From CAIWHR01 sp963830485 (GTDB lineage Bacteria; Pseudomonadota; Gammaproteobacteria; Burkholderiales; Casimicrobiaceae), in NCBI GenBank assembly GCA_963830485.1, contig CAWHNE010000005.1, positions 1 through 64,000 on the forward strand: a stretch of 64,000 bases of DNA, written 5' to 3'. A program made the translations under genes and the position numbers. The first letter of the stretch is position 1. Every line of letters starts with the position of its first letter. The notes beneath the pieces are model-generated. The model ran no database searches. It was not told the origin of the DNA and worked only from the letters and a program-made list of their open reading frames with translations. This document shows positions 37,814-47,637 of the stretch, piece after piece.

Positions 37814-40800
37814 TTGCGCCTCACCCAGATCAAGCTCGCCGGATTCAAGTCGTTCGTCGATCCCACCGCGATCAGCACACCCGGCCAGCTCGTCGGCATC
37901 GTCGGCCCGAACGGTTGCGGCAAGTCGAACGTGATCGACGCCGTGCGCTGGGTGCTCGGCGAATCGAAGGCGTCGGCGCTCCGCGGCGAGTCGATGCAGG
38001 ATGTGATCTTCAACGGCGCCGGCGAGCGCAAGCCCGTGGGCCGCGCCTCGGTCGAGCTCTTCTTCGACAACAGCTCCGGACGGATCGGCGGGCAGTGGGG
38101 CCAGTACGCCGAGCTGTCGATCAAGCGCGTGCTGACGCGCGACGGCGACTCGACGTATTACATCAACAACATTCCGGTCCGCCGCCGCGATATTCACGAT
38201 CTCTTCCTCGGCACCGGGCTCGGGCCGCGCGCCTACGCGATCATCGAGCAGGGAATGATCTCCCGCGTCATCGAGGCCAAGCCAGAGGAGCTCCGCATCT
38301 TCCTCGAGGAGGCCGCAGGGGTGTCGAAATACAAGGAGCGGCGCAAGGAGACCGAGGGGCGCCTGGCCGACACCCGCGACAACCTCTCGCGCGTCGAGGA
38401 CATCCGCATCGAGCTCGGCACGCAACTCGAGAAGCTGGACGCGCAGGCGAAGATCGCGACCGAGTATCGCGAGTGCGAGACGCGGCTGAAGCAGGTGCAG
38501 CAGCTTCTGTGGTACTCGAAGCAGCAGGACGCGCAGGCCGCGCGCGAACGGCACGCCGGTGCTATCGCCACGCTGACGGTGGGCTTCGAGGGTCTGCAGG
38601 CAGAGGTACGTGCGGCCGAGGCCCGACAGGAGGCGCTGCGCGCGGATCACTACACCGCGGGCGACGCGCTGCACGAGAAACAGGGCGCGTACTACGAAAC
38701 CAACGCCGAAGTCACGCGCCTCGAGCAGCAGCTCGCGTTCGCACGCGAATCGGAGACGCGGATCTCGCAGCAGGCGGCCCAGCTGACCGACCAGCTCGGC
38801 TCGCTCGCCGGCCAGGAGGCTGCGCTCGCCGACGATCGCAAGTCAGCCGAGGCCGCGCTCGAGCAAGCCCTCGCGGCGCGCGAGACCGCCGCCGCGGCCG
38901 AGCGGGCCGCCGCGGCGGCACTTCCGGCATTCGACGAATCCTTGCGGCAGGCCGAGGCCGTCGTGGCCGGGCTCTCGGAGCGGATCGCGCAGGGTGAGCA
39001 GGCAATCCGGGTGAGCGAGACGCGGCGGGAGAGCCACGCAAGCAATCTTGCCCAGCTCGCCCAGCGCCGCGAACGGCTCGATGGCGAGAAAGACAGTCTC
39101 GCCGCGCCGGTGACGGGCGCGCTCGCGGATATCGAGGAACAGCTCGCGCAGGAGACGTCCGAGCTCCAGTCGAAGGAGAAGGCGCTGGGGGCACTGCGCG
39201 CGTCCGTGCAGGAGCTCCAGGAGCGGCAGCGCACGCAGAGCGAGACGGCGCGGGAGACCGCCGCCCGACTCGCCGATCAGGAAGCGCGCGAGCAGGCGCT
39301 CGCCGCGCTGCAGGCGAAGATCGGCCAGGGCAAGGACACGACGAAGTGGCAGGAGGAGCACGGGCTCGCGCAGGCGCGGCGGCTGTGGCAGGGCCTCGAC
39401 ATCGAGCCCGGCTGGGAAGACGCGCTCGAAGCGGTGCTGCGCGAGCGGCTCGACGCGATCGAGCTCGATCGGCTCGATTCCGTCACGCGGTGGATCGACG
39501 CCGGCGCGGGCGCACCGCCGGGGCGGATGGCCGTATACGCCGCCGAATCCGCAGCAGGTTCGGCGCCTGCGCAGGGCGACGCGCTGTTGGCCAAGGTCCG
39601 GTCCGTCCGACCGGGCATCGGCCGTTTGCTTGCGGACTGGCTCGCGGGCACGCGCTGCCGCGACAGCTTCGCCGCGGCGCTCGCCGACCGCGGCTCGCTG
39701 AAGGTCGGCGAGGCATTCGTCACGCCGCAGGGCCATGTGGTCACCGCGCTCGCGGTTTCGTTCTTCGCCCCCGACAGCGAGCTTCACGGCGTACTCGCGC
39801 GGCAGCGCGAGTTGGCCGAGCTCGCCCACGCGATTGCCGGTGCGCGCACCGCGGCGGAGGCTTCGCGCCAGGCGCTGGCAGCGATTGACGCGGAGCTCGC
39901 AACCTCTCAGGACGCCTACCACGCCGAGAGCATGGCCTTCGCGTCGCAGCAGCGCCGCTGCCACGATCTCGAGCTCGAGCTCCTGCAGATGAGGCAGGCC
40001 GCCGAGGTGGCGGAAAAGCGCCGCGCGCAGATCGCGGAAGAATTGGCGGGCATTGCCGCGGACGAGAACGCGGAGCGGGAGCGCTCGCGCGCGCTCGGCG
40101 GCGAGTTGGCCGACGCGCAGTCGGCGCTGCACGACGAAATGGCACAGCGCGAAGCCGCGCGGGACGCGCGCAACGAAGCGGAGGTCGCGCAGGCGCGCGC
40201 CCGCGAGCACGCACGCAACGCCGAGCGCACCGCGCAGGAGGCGGCCTTCGCGGAGCGGAGCTGCCGCGACCGGCTGGCCGAGCTCGACCACCGGCGGGAA
40301 TCGCTCGTGGCACAGGTCGCCCAGCAGCAGGGACTCCTCTCGCAGCTCGGCACGGAGCGCGCGGCGATCGACTGGACGCCCGTCGAGGAAGCCCTGCAAA
40401 GGCAGCTTGCGGCGCGCGGCGTTGCGGAGCAGACGCTCGCCGCGGCGCGCGACCGGCTGGAAGGCCTGGGTGCCGAGCTGCGCGCGGCGGACGAGGCGCG
40501 ACTCGAGGCGATGCAGAAGCTCGACCCGGCGCGCGCAAGGATCGAGGACATGCGATTGAAGGAACAGGCGGCGGCGCTCTCGGAGGAGCAGTTCACCGCC
40601 CAGCTCGCCGAAGCGGGGGCGGATCTCGCTGCGTTGCCGGCGGAGCTCAAGGCGTTCGGGAGCAAGTCCGGCCTGCCGGGCGAGATCGAGCGGCTGCAGG
40701 CCGCGATCGAGGGTCTGGGCGCCGTCAACCTGGCCGCACTCGACGAGCTCGCCCTCGCGCAAGAGCGCAAACAGTACCTCGATGCGCAGGCGGCGGACCT

Positions 40801-41344
40801 GACCGAGGCGATGGCGACGCTCGAAAGCGCGATTCGCCAGATCGACCGCGAATCGCGGCAGCTTCTGCAGCAGACGTTCGACACCGTCAACGAGAATTTC
40901 GCGAAGCTCTTCCCGACACTGTTCGGCGGCGGGCAGGCCCGGCTCGTGCTGACCGGAGAGGAAATCCTCGACTCCGGCGTGCAGGTTGTCGCGCAGCCGC
41001 CGGGCAAGCGCAACACGTCGATCCACCTGCTTTCCGGCGGCGAGAAGGCGCTGACGGCGATCTCGCTCGTGTTCGCGCTGTTCCAGCTCAACCCGGCGCC
41101 CTTCTGCCTGCTGGACGAGGTCGACGCGCCGCTCGACGACCCGAATACCGGGCGCTTCTGCCGGATGGTCACGGCGATGGCGGCCGAGACGCAGTTCGTG
41201 TTCATCTCGCACAACAAGATCACGATGGAGATGGCGGGCCAGCTGATCGGCATCACCATGTCCGAGCCGGGCGTTTCGCGCGTCGTCGCCGTCGACATCG
41301 CCGAGGCGATCGAGCTCGCCGAATCGGGGGCCGCCGCGGCCTGA
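37814..41344 (+). CDS. smc: Chromosome segregation ATPase SMC
   Basis: A 1,176-residue condensin core subunit that organises and segregates the chromosome. The head starts at TTG 37814 (RLTQIKLAGFKSFVDPT, the family N-terminus). GTG 37772 in frame would add 14 residues. Walker A is GPNGCGKSN, followed by DAVRWVLGESKASALRGESMQDVIFNG. Two long Glu/Arg/Ala/Gln-rich coiled coils (about 160-500 and 690-1010) flank the hinge (about 510-660). The C-terminal head has LLSGGEKALTAISLVFALF and Walker B (PFCLLDEVDAPLDD). It is followed by zipA and ligA, the usual betaproteobacterial order. The frame is intact over 3.5 kb. Confidence 0.96.
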   Translation: MRLTQIKLAGFKSFVDPTAISTPGQLVGIVGPNGCGKSNVIDAVRWVLGESKASALRGESMQDVIFNGAGERKPVGRASVELFFDNSSGRIGGQWGQYAELSIKRVLTRDGDSTYYINNIPVRRRDIHDLFLGTGLGPRAYAIIEQGMISRVIEAKPEELRIFLEEAAGVSKYKERRKETEGRLADTRDNLSRVEDIRIELGTQLEKLDAQAKIATEYRECETRLKQVQQLLWYSKQQDAQAARERHAGAIATLTVGFEGLQAEVRAAEARQEALRADHYTAGDALHEKQGAYYETNAEVTRLEQQLAFARESETRISQQAAQLTDQLGSLAGQEAALADDRKSAEAALEQALAARETAAAAERAAAAALPAFDESLRQAEAVVAGLSERIAQGEQAIRVSETRRESHASNLAQLAQRRERLDGEKDSLAAPVTGALADIEEQLAQETSELQSKEKALGALRASVQELQERQRTQSETARETAARLADQEAREQALAALQAKIGQGKDTTKWQEEHGLAQARRLWQGLDIEPGWEDALEAVLRERLDAIELDRLDSVTRWIDAGAGAPPGRMAVYAAESAAGSAPAQGDALLAKVRSVRPGIGRLLADWLAGTRCRDSFAAALADRGSLKVGEAFVTPQGHVVTALAVSFFAPDSELHGVLARQRELAELAHAIAGARTAAEASRQALAAIDAELATSQDAYHAESMAFASQQRRCHDLELELLQMRQAAEVAEKRRAQIAEELAGIAADENAERERSRALGGELADAQSALHDEMAQREAARDARNEAEVAQARAREHARNAERTAQEAAFAERSCRDRLAELDHRRESLVAQVAQQQGLLSQLGTERAAIDWTPVEEALQRQLAARGVAEQTLAAARDRLEGLGAELRAADEARLEAMQKLDPARARIEDMRLKEQAAALSEEQFTAQLAEAGADLAALPAELKAFGSKSGLPGEIERLQAAIEGLGAVNLAALDELALAQERKQYLDAQAADLTEAMATLESAIRQIDRESRQLLQQTFDTVNENFAKLFPTLFGGGQARLVLTGEEILDSGVQVVAQPPGKRNTSIHLLSGGEKALTAISLVFALFQLNPAPFCLLDEVDAPLDDPNTGRFCRMVTAMAAETQFVFISHNKITMEMAGQLIGITMSEPGVSRVVAVDIAEAIELAESGAAAA

Positions 41345-41371
41345 CGCGTCGTCTATCGATCGGCGACGCGC

Positions 41372-41377
41372 TATAAT
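41372..41377 (+). promoter_or_regulatory. -10 box candidate for zipA-ligA
   Basis: A perfect TATAAT sits in the 59-bp gap between smc and zipA, 26 bp before the zipA ATG. No good -35 box is visible. The position suits an extra promoter for zipA and ligA. Confidence 0.4.
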
Positions 41378-41403
41378 CCGCGTCGCGCTCCTCCGGAATC
41401 CGC

Positions 41404-42591
41404 ATGACTTCCCTGCAACTGGGCCTCATCGCCGCCGGCGTCGCGCTCGTCGTCGGCGTGCTCGTCTACAACTGGCTGCAGGAACGCCGTGTCCGGCGGC
41501 GGATTCGCGAGGCGTTTCCCGATACAGGTGCATCCGCGGCGCCGCGCGTGACGTCCGGCCGCGGCAGCGCGCGCGTAGAGCCGACGCTTGCGCGGAGCAA
41601 TGTCGCGGACGCGATCCCCGAGAATCCGCCGGGCGTAGCCGATGCGGCGACCGACGACGCGGCCTACGAGCCGCCGCTCGAGATCCAGGCGCGGATCGCC
41701 ACCGATCTCTCCGCGGAGCCCGCGAGCGTCCCGCCGGCGCCCATCCAGGCCGCGCCTGCCGATCGCGGCGTGCGCGCGCCCGACGCCGACATCGAATGCG
41801 TCGTATCGCTGCAGCCGGTCCATCCGGTCAGCGCCGGGGCCCTTGCCGCCGGACTGCACGCGCGGGTCGGCAAGCCGCTGCGCTGGTTCGGCCGCCGCAC
41901 TCCGGACACGCCGTGGCAACTCCTGAAGTCGGATACGACCGGTGAATTCGCCGAGATCGTCGCGTGCCTGCTGCTCGCCGACCGCGGTGGCGCGGCGAGC
42001 AAGGAGCTGATCGACGCATTCGCACGGCTCGCGGGCAGCGTCGCGTCGTCGTTGCCCGCGGCGTACGTGCCCCCGGACTCCGCGCGCGAAGCGGCGCGGG
42101 CCGAGGCGCTCGACCGCATCTGCGCGGACCTCGACGTGCAGATCGGCCTCACGGTGCTGAAGACGGGCGCCGCGACGATCGCGGGCACGCGGCTGCGGGG
42201 CGTTGCCGAAGCTGCGGGGTTCAGATTGGGCGACAACGGCCGATTCGAATGGGTGCAGGACGACACCGGCGCGGTGCTGTATTCGCTCGCAGACTACCGC
42301 TCCGAGCCGTTCACCGCCGACAGCCTGCGCGCTGCGGCGACCCCCGGCGTCGTTTTCCTGCTGGACGTCCCGCGCGTCGCTGATCCGGCCCGCGTGTTCG
42401 ACCAGATGAAACTCGCGGCGAAGCGGATGGCGCACACGCTCGACGGTGTGCTGGTCGACGACAACCGGCGGCCGCTCGACGACGCCGCACTCGCGTCGAT
42501 CCGTGCACAGGTCCAGGCGACTGCGGCGGCGCTCGCCGAAGTGAACATCGCGCCGGGCAGCCCGCGCGCGCTCGCGCTGTTCGGGGGCTGA
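41404..42591 (+). CDS. zipA: Cell division protein ZipA-like
   Basis: A 395-residue bitopic membrane protein that anchors FtsZ to the inner membrane. The N-terminus is a single membrane helix (LGLIAAGVALVVGVLVYNWL) followed by basic residues (QERRVRRRIREAF), a Pro/Ala-rich linker to about residue 120, and a C-terminal ZipA-type domain (about 130-390) that in the family binds the FtsZ tail. The C-terminal domain is divergent (FVYALG-like motifs are absent; PGVVFLLDVPRVADPARVFDQM is the best block), so the name rests on topology and the conserved smc-zipA-ligA order as much as on sequence. Confidence 0.8.
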   Translation: MTSLQLGLIAAGVALVVGVLVYNWLQERRVRRRIREAFPDTGASAAPRVTSGRGSARVEPTLARSNVADAIPENPPGVADAATDDAAYEPPLEIQARIATDLSAEPASVPPAPIQAAPADRGVRAPDADIECVVSLQPVHPVSAGALAAGLHARVGKPLRWFGRRTPDTPWQLLKSDTTGEFAEIVACLLLADRGGAASKELIDAFARLAGSVASSLPAAYVPPDSAREAARAEALDRICADLDVQIGLTVLKTGAATIAGTRLRGVAEAAGFRLGDNGRFEWVQDDTGAVLYSLADYRSEPFTADSLRAAATPGVVFLLDVPRVADPARVFDQMKLAAKRMAHTLDGVLVDDNRRPLDDAALASIRAQVQATAAALAEVNIAPGSPRALALFGG

Positions 42592-42623
42592 CGGCGGCGC
42601 TGGCGCTGCCGCAGCAGATTGCG

Positions 42624-44701
42624 ATGAGCACTGCGCGTGCCCCAGGCGACGGCGCCCGCATTCCGGCCGCGGCGCGGGCCCGCACGGCCGCCCTGCGCGC
42701 CGAGATCGCAGAGCACGACCATCGCTATTACGTCCTCGATGCGCCGACGGTCAGCGACGCAGAATACGACGCGCTGTTCCGCGAGCTGCAGGCGCTCGAA
42801 GCGCGGCATCCTGTGCTCGTCACACCCGATTCGCCGACGCAGCGCGTCGGCGGGGTGCCCGCGGCCGCGTTCGAGTCGGTCCGGCACCGCGTGCCGATGC
42901 TGTCGATCCGCACCGAGACGGACACGCAGGCGGGCGCCGCCGCGAAGTTCGACGCCCGCATCCGCCGGGACCTCGGCCTCGCGCCGGACGCTCCGCCCGT
43001 CGAATATATGGCGGAACTCAAGTTCGACGGGCTCGCGATCAACCTGCGCTACGAGAAGGGCGCCCTCGTTCAGGCCGCGACGCGCGGCGACGGCGAGGTC
43101 GGCGAGGACGTCACGCGCAACATCCGCACGATCCGCGCGATCCCGCCGCGGCTGCGGGGCCGCGGCGCACCCGAGGTGCTCGAGATCCGCGGCGAGGTGT
43201 ACATGACGCGGCGCGACTTCGAGGCGTTGAATGAGCGGCAGCGCGCCGCCGGCCAGAAGACCTTCATCAATCCGCGCAATACGGCGGCGGGCGCCGTGCG
43301 CCAGCTCGATCCGGCGGCGACCGCGCAGCGGCCGCTTCACTTCTTCGCGTACGGCCTCGGAGAGATCTCGGGCTTTGCGAGCCCGGCCACGCTCTCCGGC
43401 GTGCTCGATGCGATCGCGGCGTTCGGCGTGCCGGTCAATCGCGACCGGCGCCGCGCACACGGGCCGGACGAGCTCGCGCGCTTCTACGAAGACGTGGCCG
43501 CGCGGCGCGCGGAGCTGCCGTTCGACATCGATGGCGTCGTCTACAAGGTCGACAGCCTCGAGCTGCAGCGGAAGCTGGGGTTCGTGACTCGCGAGCCCCG
43601 CTGGGCCGTCGCGCACAAGTTTCCCGCCGAGGAGATGGCGACCGAGGTCATCGGCATCGACGTGCAGGTCGGCCGCACGGGCGCGATCACGCCGGTCGCA
43701 CGGCTCAAGCCGGTCTTCGTCGGCGGCGTCACCGTGACCAACGCGACGCTGCACAACGAGGACGAGGTGCGGCGCAAGGACGTCCACGTCGGCGACACCG
43801 TCATCGTGCGTCGCGCGGGCGACGTGATTCCGGAAGTCGTGCGGGTCCTCGCGGATAAGCGGCCGCGCGGGCGCCAAGGCGTTCGTGATGCCTGCGACGT
43901 GCCCCGAGTGCGGCTCGGCGGTCGTCAGGCTACCCGACGAGGCCGTGGCGCGGTGCACGGGCGGTCTCGTCTGCCCCGCGCAGCGCAAGCAGGCGCTGTT
44001 GCATTTCGCGTCGCGCCGCGCGATGGACATCGAGGGCCTCGGCGACAAGCTCGTCGATCAGCTCGTCGACGCGGGGCTCGTTCGCACGCCGGCCGACGTC
44101 TACCGGCTCACCGCGGAAGCGCTCGCCGGCCTCGAGCGGATGGCCGAGAAATCCGCGGCGAACGTGGTGAAGGCGATCGACGCGAGCCGGTCGACGACGC
44201 TGGCCCGGTTCGTCTACGCGCTCGGCATCCGCCACGTCGGCGAAGCGACGGCGCGGGACCTCGCGCGCCACTTCGGCGGTCTCGATGCGCTGATACGGGC
44301 CGACCGCGAGGCAGCTGCAGGAAGCCCCGGACGTCGGACCCGTGCTCGCCGAGAGCATCGCCGATTTCTTCGCCGAGCGGCACAATCGCGAGGTGATCGC
44401 GGCGCTCCGCAAGGCCGGCGTGCACTGGACCGAGTCGGCGCCGCAGCGCGCGGTCCAGGGCAAGCTTGCTGGCCTGACGGTGGTCCTGACCGGGACGCTG
44501 CCCACGCTATCGCGCGACGAAGCGAAGGCGCTGATCGAAGGCGCCGGCGGCAAGGCCGCGGGCAGCGTCTCGACGAAGACCGATTACGTGGTGGCCGGCG
44601 AGGACGCCGGCAGCAAGCTCGCAAAGGCGCAGGAGCTCGACATCCCGGTTCTCGACGAGGCGGGGCTCAAGCGGCTGCTCGCGACTGGAAAGGCGCGCTA
44701 G
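42624..44701 (+). CDS. ligA: NAD-dependent DNA ligase LigA (two frameshifts)
   Basis: Essential enzyme that seals nicks in DNA using NAD. From ATG 42624: Ia domain (DHRYYVLDAPTVSDAEYD), adenylation domain with the AMP-accepting lysine in AELKFDGLAI, then TRGDGEVGEDVTRNIRTIRAIP, FINPRNTAAGAVRQLD and an OB fold. The frame breaks near 43873 just before the zinc finger (CPECGSAVV...CTGGLVC) and again near 44312 in the HhH domain (GAGGCAG where GAGCAG would keep the frame). The BRCT domain (LTVVLTGTLPTLSRDEAKALIEGAGG) ends the protein. All domains are intact and the gene is essential, so both +1 changes are almost surely sequence errors. The true length is about 691 residues, normal for LigA. Confidence 0.93.
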
Positions 44702-44732
44702 CAGAGGGCGCGAGGCGAAACGGAGCTCCACG

Positions 44733-45614
44733 ATGCGCAAGATTACGAAGGCGGTGTTTCCCGTGGCCGGACTCGGCACGCGCTTCCTGCCGGCGACCAA
44801 GGCGAGCCCGAAGGAGATGCTGCCGGTCGTCGACAAGCCGTTGATCCAGTACGCGGTCGAGGAGGCCGCCGCAGCCGGCATCACCGACATGATCTTCATC
44901 ACCGGACGCAACAAGCGCGCGATCGAAGACCATTTCGACATGGCCTACGAGCTCGAGACCGAGCTCTCGCGCACCGGAAAGAGCGAGCTCCTGCGAAGGG
45001 TGCAGGCGGCGACGCCGCCCGGGATCAACTGCATCTACATCCGGCAGACCGAGGCGCTCGGCCTCGGCCACGCGGTCCTCTGCGCGGCGCCGGTCGTGGG
45101 CGACGAGCCGTTCGCCGTGCTGCTCGCCGACGATCTGATCGACGCCGACGTGCCGGTGATGCAGCAGATGGTCGAGGTGGCGGCGCACGATGGCTGCGCC
45201 GTCGTCGGCGTCATGAACGTCGCCGCCGGCGAGGTCTCCAACTACGGTATCGTCGAGACGGGACAGATGATCGATCGCGCAGCGCCGATCGAGCGCATCG
45301 TCGAGAAGCCGAAACCGGGGACGACGCCGTCGACGCTCGCCGTCGTCGGGCGCTACGTCATGACGCCGCGCCTCTTCGACCACCTGCGCGCGATCGCGCC
45401 GGGCGCCGGCGGCGAGATCCAGCTGACCGACGGCATCGCGGCGTTGCTGGCCAAGGAGCGCGTGCTGGCGTACGCCTTCGAAGGTCGCCGCTACGACTGC
45501 GGCAGCAAGCTCGGCTATCTCGAGGCGACGGTCGACTTCGGGCTCAAGCATCCCGAGCTCGCGGACGACTTTGCGGCGTTCCTCCGGCGCCGTGGCGAGA
45601 AGCCGACACGATGA
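44733..45614 (+). CDS. galU: UTP-glucose-1-phosphate uridylyltransferase GalU
   Basis: A 293-residue enzyme making UDP-glucose from UTP and glucose-1-phosphate for cell-envelope and exopolysaccharide sugars. The N-terminal nucleotidyltransferase signature is VFPVAGLGTRFLPATKASPKEMLP, followed by DKPLIQYAVEEAAAAGI, FAVLLADDLID and RYDCGSKLGYLEATVDF. The length is usual. It has good start context (GGAGCTCCACG before ATG 44733). The stop overlaps the oxyR start (ATGA), which links the two translationally. Confidence 0.96.
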   Translation: MRKITKAVFPVAGLGTRFLPATKASPKEMLPVVDKPLIQYAVEEAAAAGITDMIFITGRNKRAIEDHFDMAYELETELSRTGKSELLRRVQAATPPGINCIYIRQTEALGLGHAVLCAAPVVGDEPFAVLLADDLIDADVPVMQQMVEVAAHDGCAVVGVMNVAAGEVSNYGIVETGQMIDRAAPIERIVEKPKPGTTPSTLAVVGRYVMTPRLFDHLRAIAPGAGGEIQLTDGIAALLAKERVLAYAFEGRRYDCGSKLGYLEATVDFGLKHPELADDFAAFLRRRGEKPTR

Positions 45615-46504
45615 CTCTGAACGAGCTCCGCTACATCGTCGCGGTCGCGCACGAGCGGAGCTTCGGGCGTGCGGCGCAACGCTGTTTCGTGAGCCAGCCG
45701 GCGCTGTCGGTCGCGATCCAGAAGCTCGAGGAGGAGCTCGGCACGCGTCTCTTCGAGCGGGGCAAGGCCGAGGTCTCGGTCACGCCGGTCGGCGAGCGCA
45801 TCGTCGAGCAGGCGCAGAAAGTGCTGGAGGAGGCCGCCCGCGTGAAGGAGCTCGCGCAGGCCGGCCGCAACCAGCTCTCGGGACCGCTCCGGCTGGGCGC
45901 GATCTACACGGTCGCGCCCTATCTGCTGCCCGACCTCATTCCCGCGCTGCACGAGCTCGCGCCGCAGATGCCGCTCGAGATCGAGGAGAACCTGACCGAG
46001 AACCTCGAGACGGCGCTCAAGAGCGGACGGATCGACGCGGCGATCGTCGCGCTGCCGTTCGAGCCGCCTGGCGTCGTCACCGAGTTCCTCTACGCAGAGC
46101 CGTTTCAGATCGTCGTCCCGCGCGCGCACAAGTGGGCGCGGCGAAAGTCGGTGCCGGCCGCCGAGCTCGCTTCGGAGCACCCGATTCTGCTCGGTGTCGG
46201 CCACTGCTTCCGCGACCAGGTGCTGGACGCCTGCCCGGAGCTCAACCGCGCCGAGTCTTCGGTCGCGCGCGCGAATTCGCTCGAGACCGTGCGCAACATG
46301 GTGGCCTCGGGCCTGGGCGTGTCGGTGCTGCCGCGCGACGCGATGACGCCGAAGTACCACAGCCAGCTCGTGGTTCCGGTGCCGTTCGCACGGCCGACAC
46401 CCACGCGGCGGATCGCCCTTGCCTGGCGGAAAAGCTTTCCGCGGCCGCAGGCGATTGGCGCGATCCGCGATGCGGTCGCCGCGTGCCGGAAAAAGCAGGG
46501 GTAG
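45611..46504 (+). CDS. oxyR: Hydrogen-peroxide sensor OxyR
   Basis: A 297-residue LysR-type regulator. The winged helix (NELRYIVAVAHERSFGRAAQRCFVSQPALSVAIQKLEEELG) is followed by a co-inducer domain. GHCFRDQVLDAC places cysteines at exactly 199 and 208, the disulfide pair of E. coli OxyR, within the conserved neighbourhood that ends SLETVRNMVASGLGVSVLP. It should activate peroxide-defence genes when oxidised. It is translated from a start overlapping galU and followed by a REP-like palindrome. No autoregulatory site can be judged, since its promoter would lie within galU. Confidence 0.93.
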   Translation: MTLNELRYIVAVAHERSFGRAAQRCFVSQPALSVAIQKLEEELGTRLFERGKAEVSVTPVGERIVEQAQKVLEEAARVKELAQAGRNQLSGPLRLGAIYTVAPYLLPDLIPALHELAPQMPLEIEENLTENLETALKSGRIDAAIVALPFEPPGVVTEFLYAEPFQIVVPRAHKWARRKSVPAAELASEHPILLGVGHCFRDQVLDACPELNRAESSVARANSLETVRNMVASGLGVSVLPRDAMTPKYHSQLVVPVPFARPTPTRRIALAWRKSFPRPQAIGAIRDAVAACRKKQG

Positions 46505-46514
46505 ATACCCGGCG

Positions 46515-46538
46515 GGGGCCTGACCCGGGTCAGACCCC
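46515..46538. repeat. REP-like near-palindrome
   Basis: GGGG-C-CTGACCCGGGTCAG-A-CCCC is a 24-base palindrome with one mismatched pair. It shares GGGTCAGACCCC with the paired REP units at 36519-36603. It lies between the convergent oxyR and dehalogenase genes and could end transcription from both sides. Confidence 0.6.
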
Positions 46539-46553
46539 GGAGACTGGCACAGT

Positions 46554-47237
46554 TCAGGCGAGCAGCGCGGGAAGGTCCGCGAGCGTCGCGATGATCCGGT
46601 CCGGCGGTGGGCCGTGACGATCGACCGGCGCGCCGGCGCGGTTGATCCAGAACGACGTGAATCCGAACGCCTTCGCGCCGATCGCGTCCCAGCCGTTCGA
46701 CGAGACGAAGCCGATCCGCAGCGCGGGCACGCCGAGCCGATCCTGCGCAAGCTGATAGACGCGCGGACTCGGCTTGTAGATGCCGGCGGCCTCGACCGAG
46801 AGAACGCCGTCGAGATGTCGATCGAGGCCGCAGTGGCGGACGAGCGGCGCGAGCATCGCAAGCGTGCCGTTCGACAGGATCCAGCGTGGGCGCGGTGCCA
46901 ACGCTTCCAGCGCCGCATGCACGTCCGGAAAGGGTGTGAGCGTCAGGTACGCATCGCGCAGGTCCCGCCGCGCGCCGGCTCCGAGCGGCAGGCCGAGCTC
47001 GGCGAGCGCGTAGTCGAGCGCGTGCGCAGTCACCGCTTCGAAATCCTCGCGCGCCGATGGCCCCATCAGACTTTGCAGCCACGTGTACTCGAGCTGCTTC
47101 GTGCGCCACAGCCGGGACAGCATCGCGCCGTGTCCGGGCAGCAGCTCCTCGGCGCGCGCGACGACCGCATGCACGTCGAAGAGCGTGCCGTACGCATCGA
47201 ACACGAGCGCGTCGACGGCGATCGCAGAAGGACTCAT
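46554..47237 (-). CDS. Haloacid dehalogenase, type II (HAD superfamily)
   Basis: A 227-residue hydrolase. Motif I is DALVFDAYGTLFDVHAVV, with nucleophile Asp in VFDAYGT. Motif II is PRWILSNGTLAML (Ser-Asn). The lysine region is SVEAAGIYKPSPRVYQLA, and motif III is GFVSSNGWDAIGAKAFGF, with the SSN-x-WD signature of L-2-haloacid dehalogenases. The substrate could be 2-haloacids or an unknown organic acid. No transporter or regulator lies beside it, and it reads toward oxyR. The start ATG 47237 gives the expected family N-terminus. Confidence 0.9.
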   Translation of the reverse strand: MSPSAIAVDALVFDAYGTLFDVHAVVARAEELLPGHGAMLSRLWRTKQLEYTWLQSLMGPSAREDFEAVTAHALDYALAELGLPLGAGARRDLRDAYLTLTPFPDVHAALEALAPRPRWILSNGTLAMLAPLVRHCGLDRHLDGVLSVEAAGIYKPSPRVYQLAQDRLGVPALRIGFVSSNGWDAIGAKAFGFTSFWINRAGAPVDRHGPPPDRIIATLADLPALLA

Positions 47238-47266
47238 GTCTGACGTCTTCGGCGCCCGGTATACCC

Positions 47267-47300
47267 AAAAAAAGAGGGGTTACACTTGCGCGTAACCCCT
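47267..47300 (-). terminator. Terminator of the tRNA-Val transcript
   Basis: On the minus strand, AGGGGTTAC (47300-47292) pairs perfectly with GTAACCCCT (47283-47275) around an 8-base loop, followed by a C and seven T. It begins 9 bp after the tRNA 3' end. Confidence 0.9.
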
Positions 47301-47309
47301 TGGTTCATT

Positions 47310-47384
47310 TGGTGGGCGGTACAGGTTACGATCCAGTGACCCCTGCCGTGTGAAGGCAGTGCTCTACCGCTGAGCTAACCGCCC
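47310..47384 (-). tRNA. tRNA-Val (anticodon CAC) with divergent T-arm
   Basis: The acceptor stem GGGCGGT/ACCGCCC, D-arm GCTC..GAGC, anticodon stem CTGCC/GGCAG with loop TTCACAC, and an encoded CCA are regular. The T-arm reads ACTGG-ATCGTAA-CCTGT. The middle pair is a T-T mismatch, and the loop lacks T54 and A58, which form a conserved tertiary pair. Codon GTG is probably also read by another tRNA-Val, so this gene may tolerate damage, or these bases are misread. It is flanked by a perfect terminator, so it is a real transcription unit. Confidence 0.85.
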
Positions 47385-47472
47385 CGCGAACCCAGACAGG
47401 AGCCGTGATTTAAGCATGGTGAAAGGAGGGGGGTCAAACCGATAAGGCCGGTTTGTCTAGTCTCGTCCAGGA

Positions 47473-47503
47473 CGAAAATGGCACCTCGGCGGTGCGATTT
47501 TCG
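47473..47503. promoter_or_regulatory. Strong hairpin upstream of the Anbu operon
   Basis: CGAAAATGGCACC and GGTGCGATTTTCG form a 13-bp inverted repeat with one mismatch and a 5-base loop. It lies about 135 bp before the first gene of the operon, in a gene-free stretch (47385-47637). It could be an operator, a leader hairpin or a weak terminator. No T-run follows on the plus strand. Confidence 0.4.
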
Positions 47504-47637
47504 CCCCAGAATGGGAGCGAGGCCCCGGCCCGAAATCGGGAGCTCCGGATAAGCCTCTAGCGCCGAACGCTTTTCCCGCTTGGCCTGGGAATTGCGATCG
47601 GATTCTCGATCGGTTGGGCCCCCCTCGGAAATTTTCC

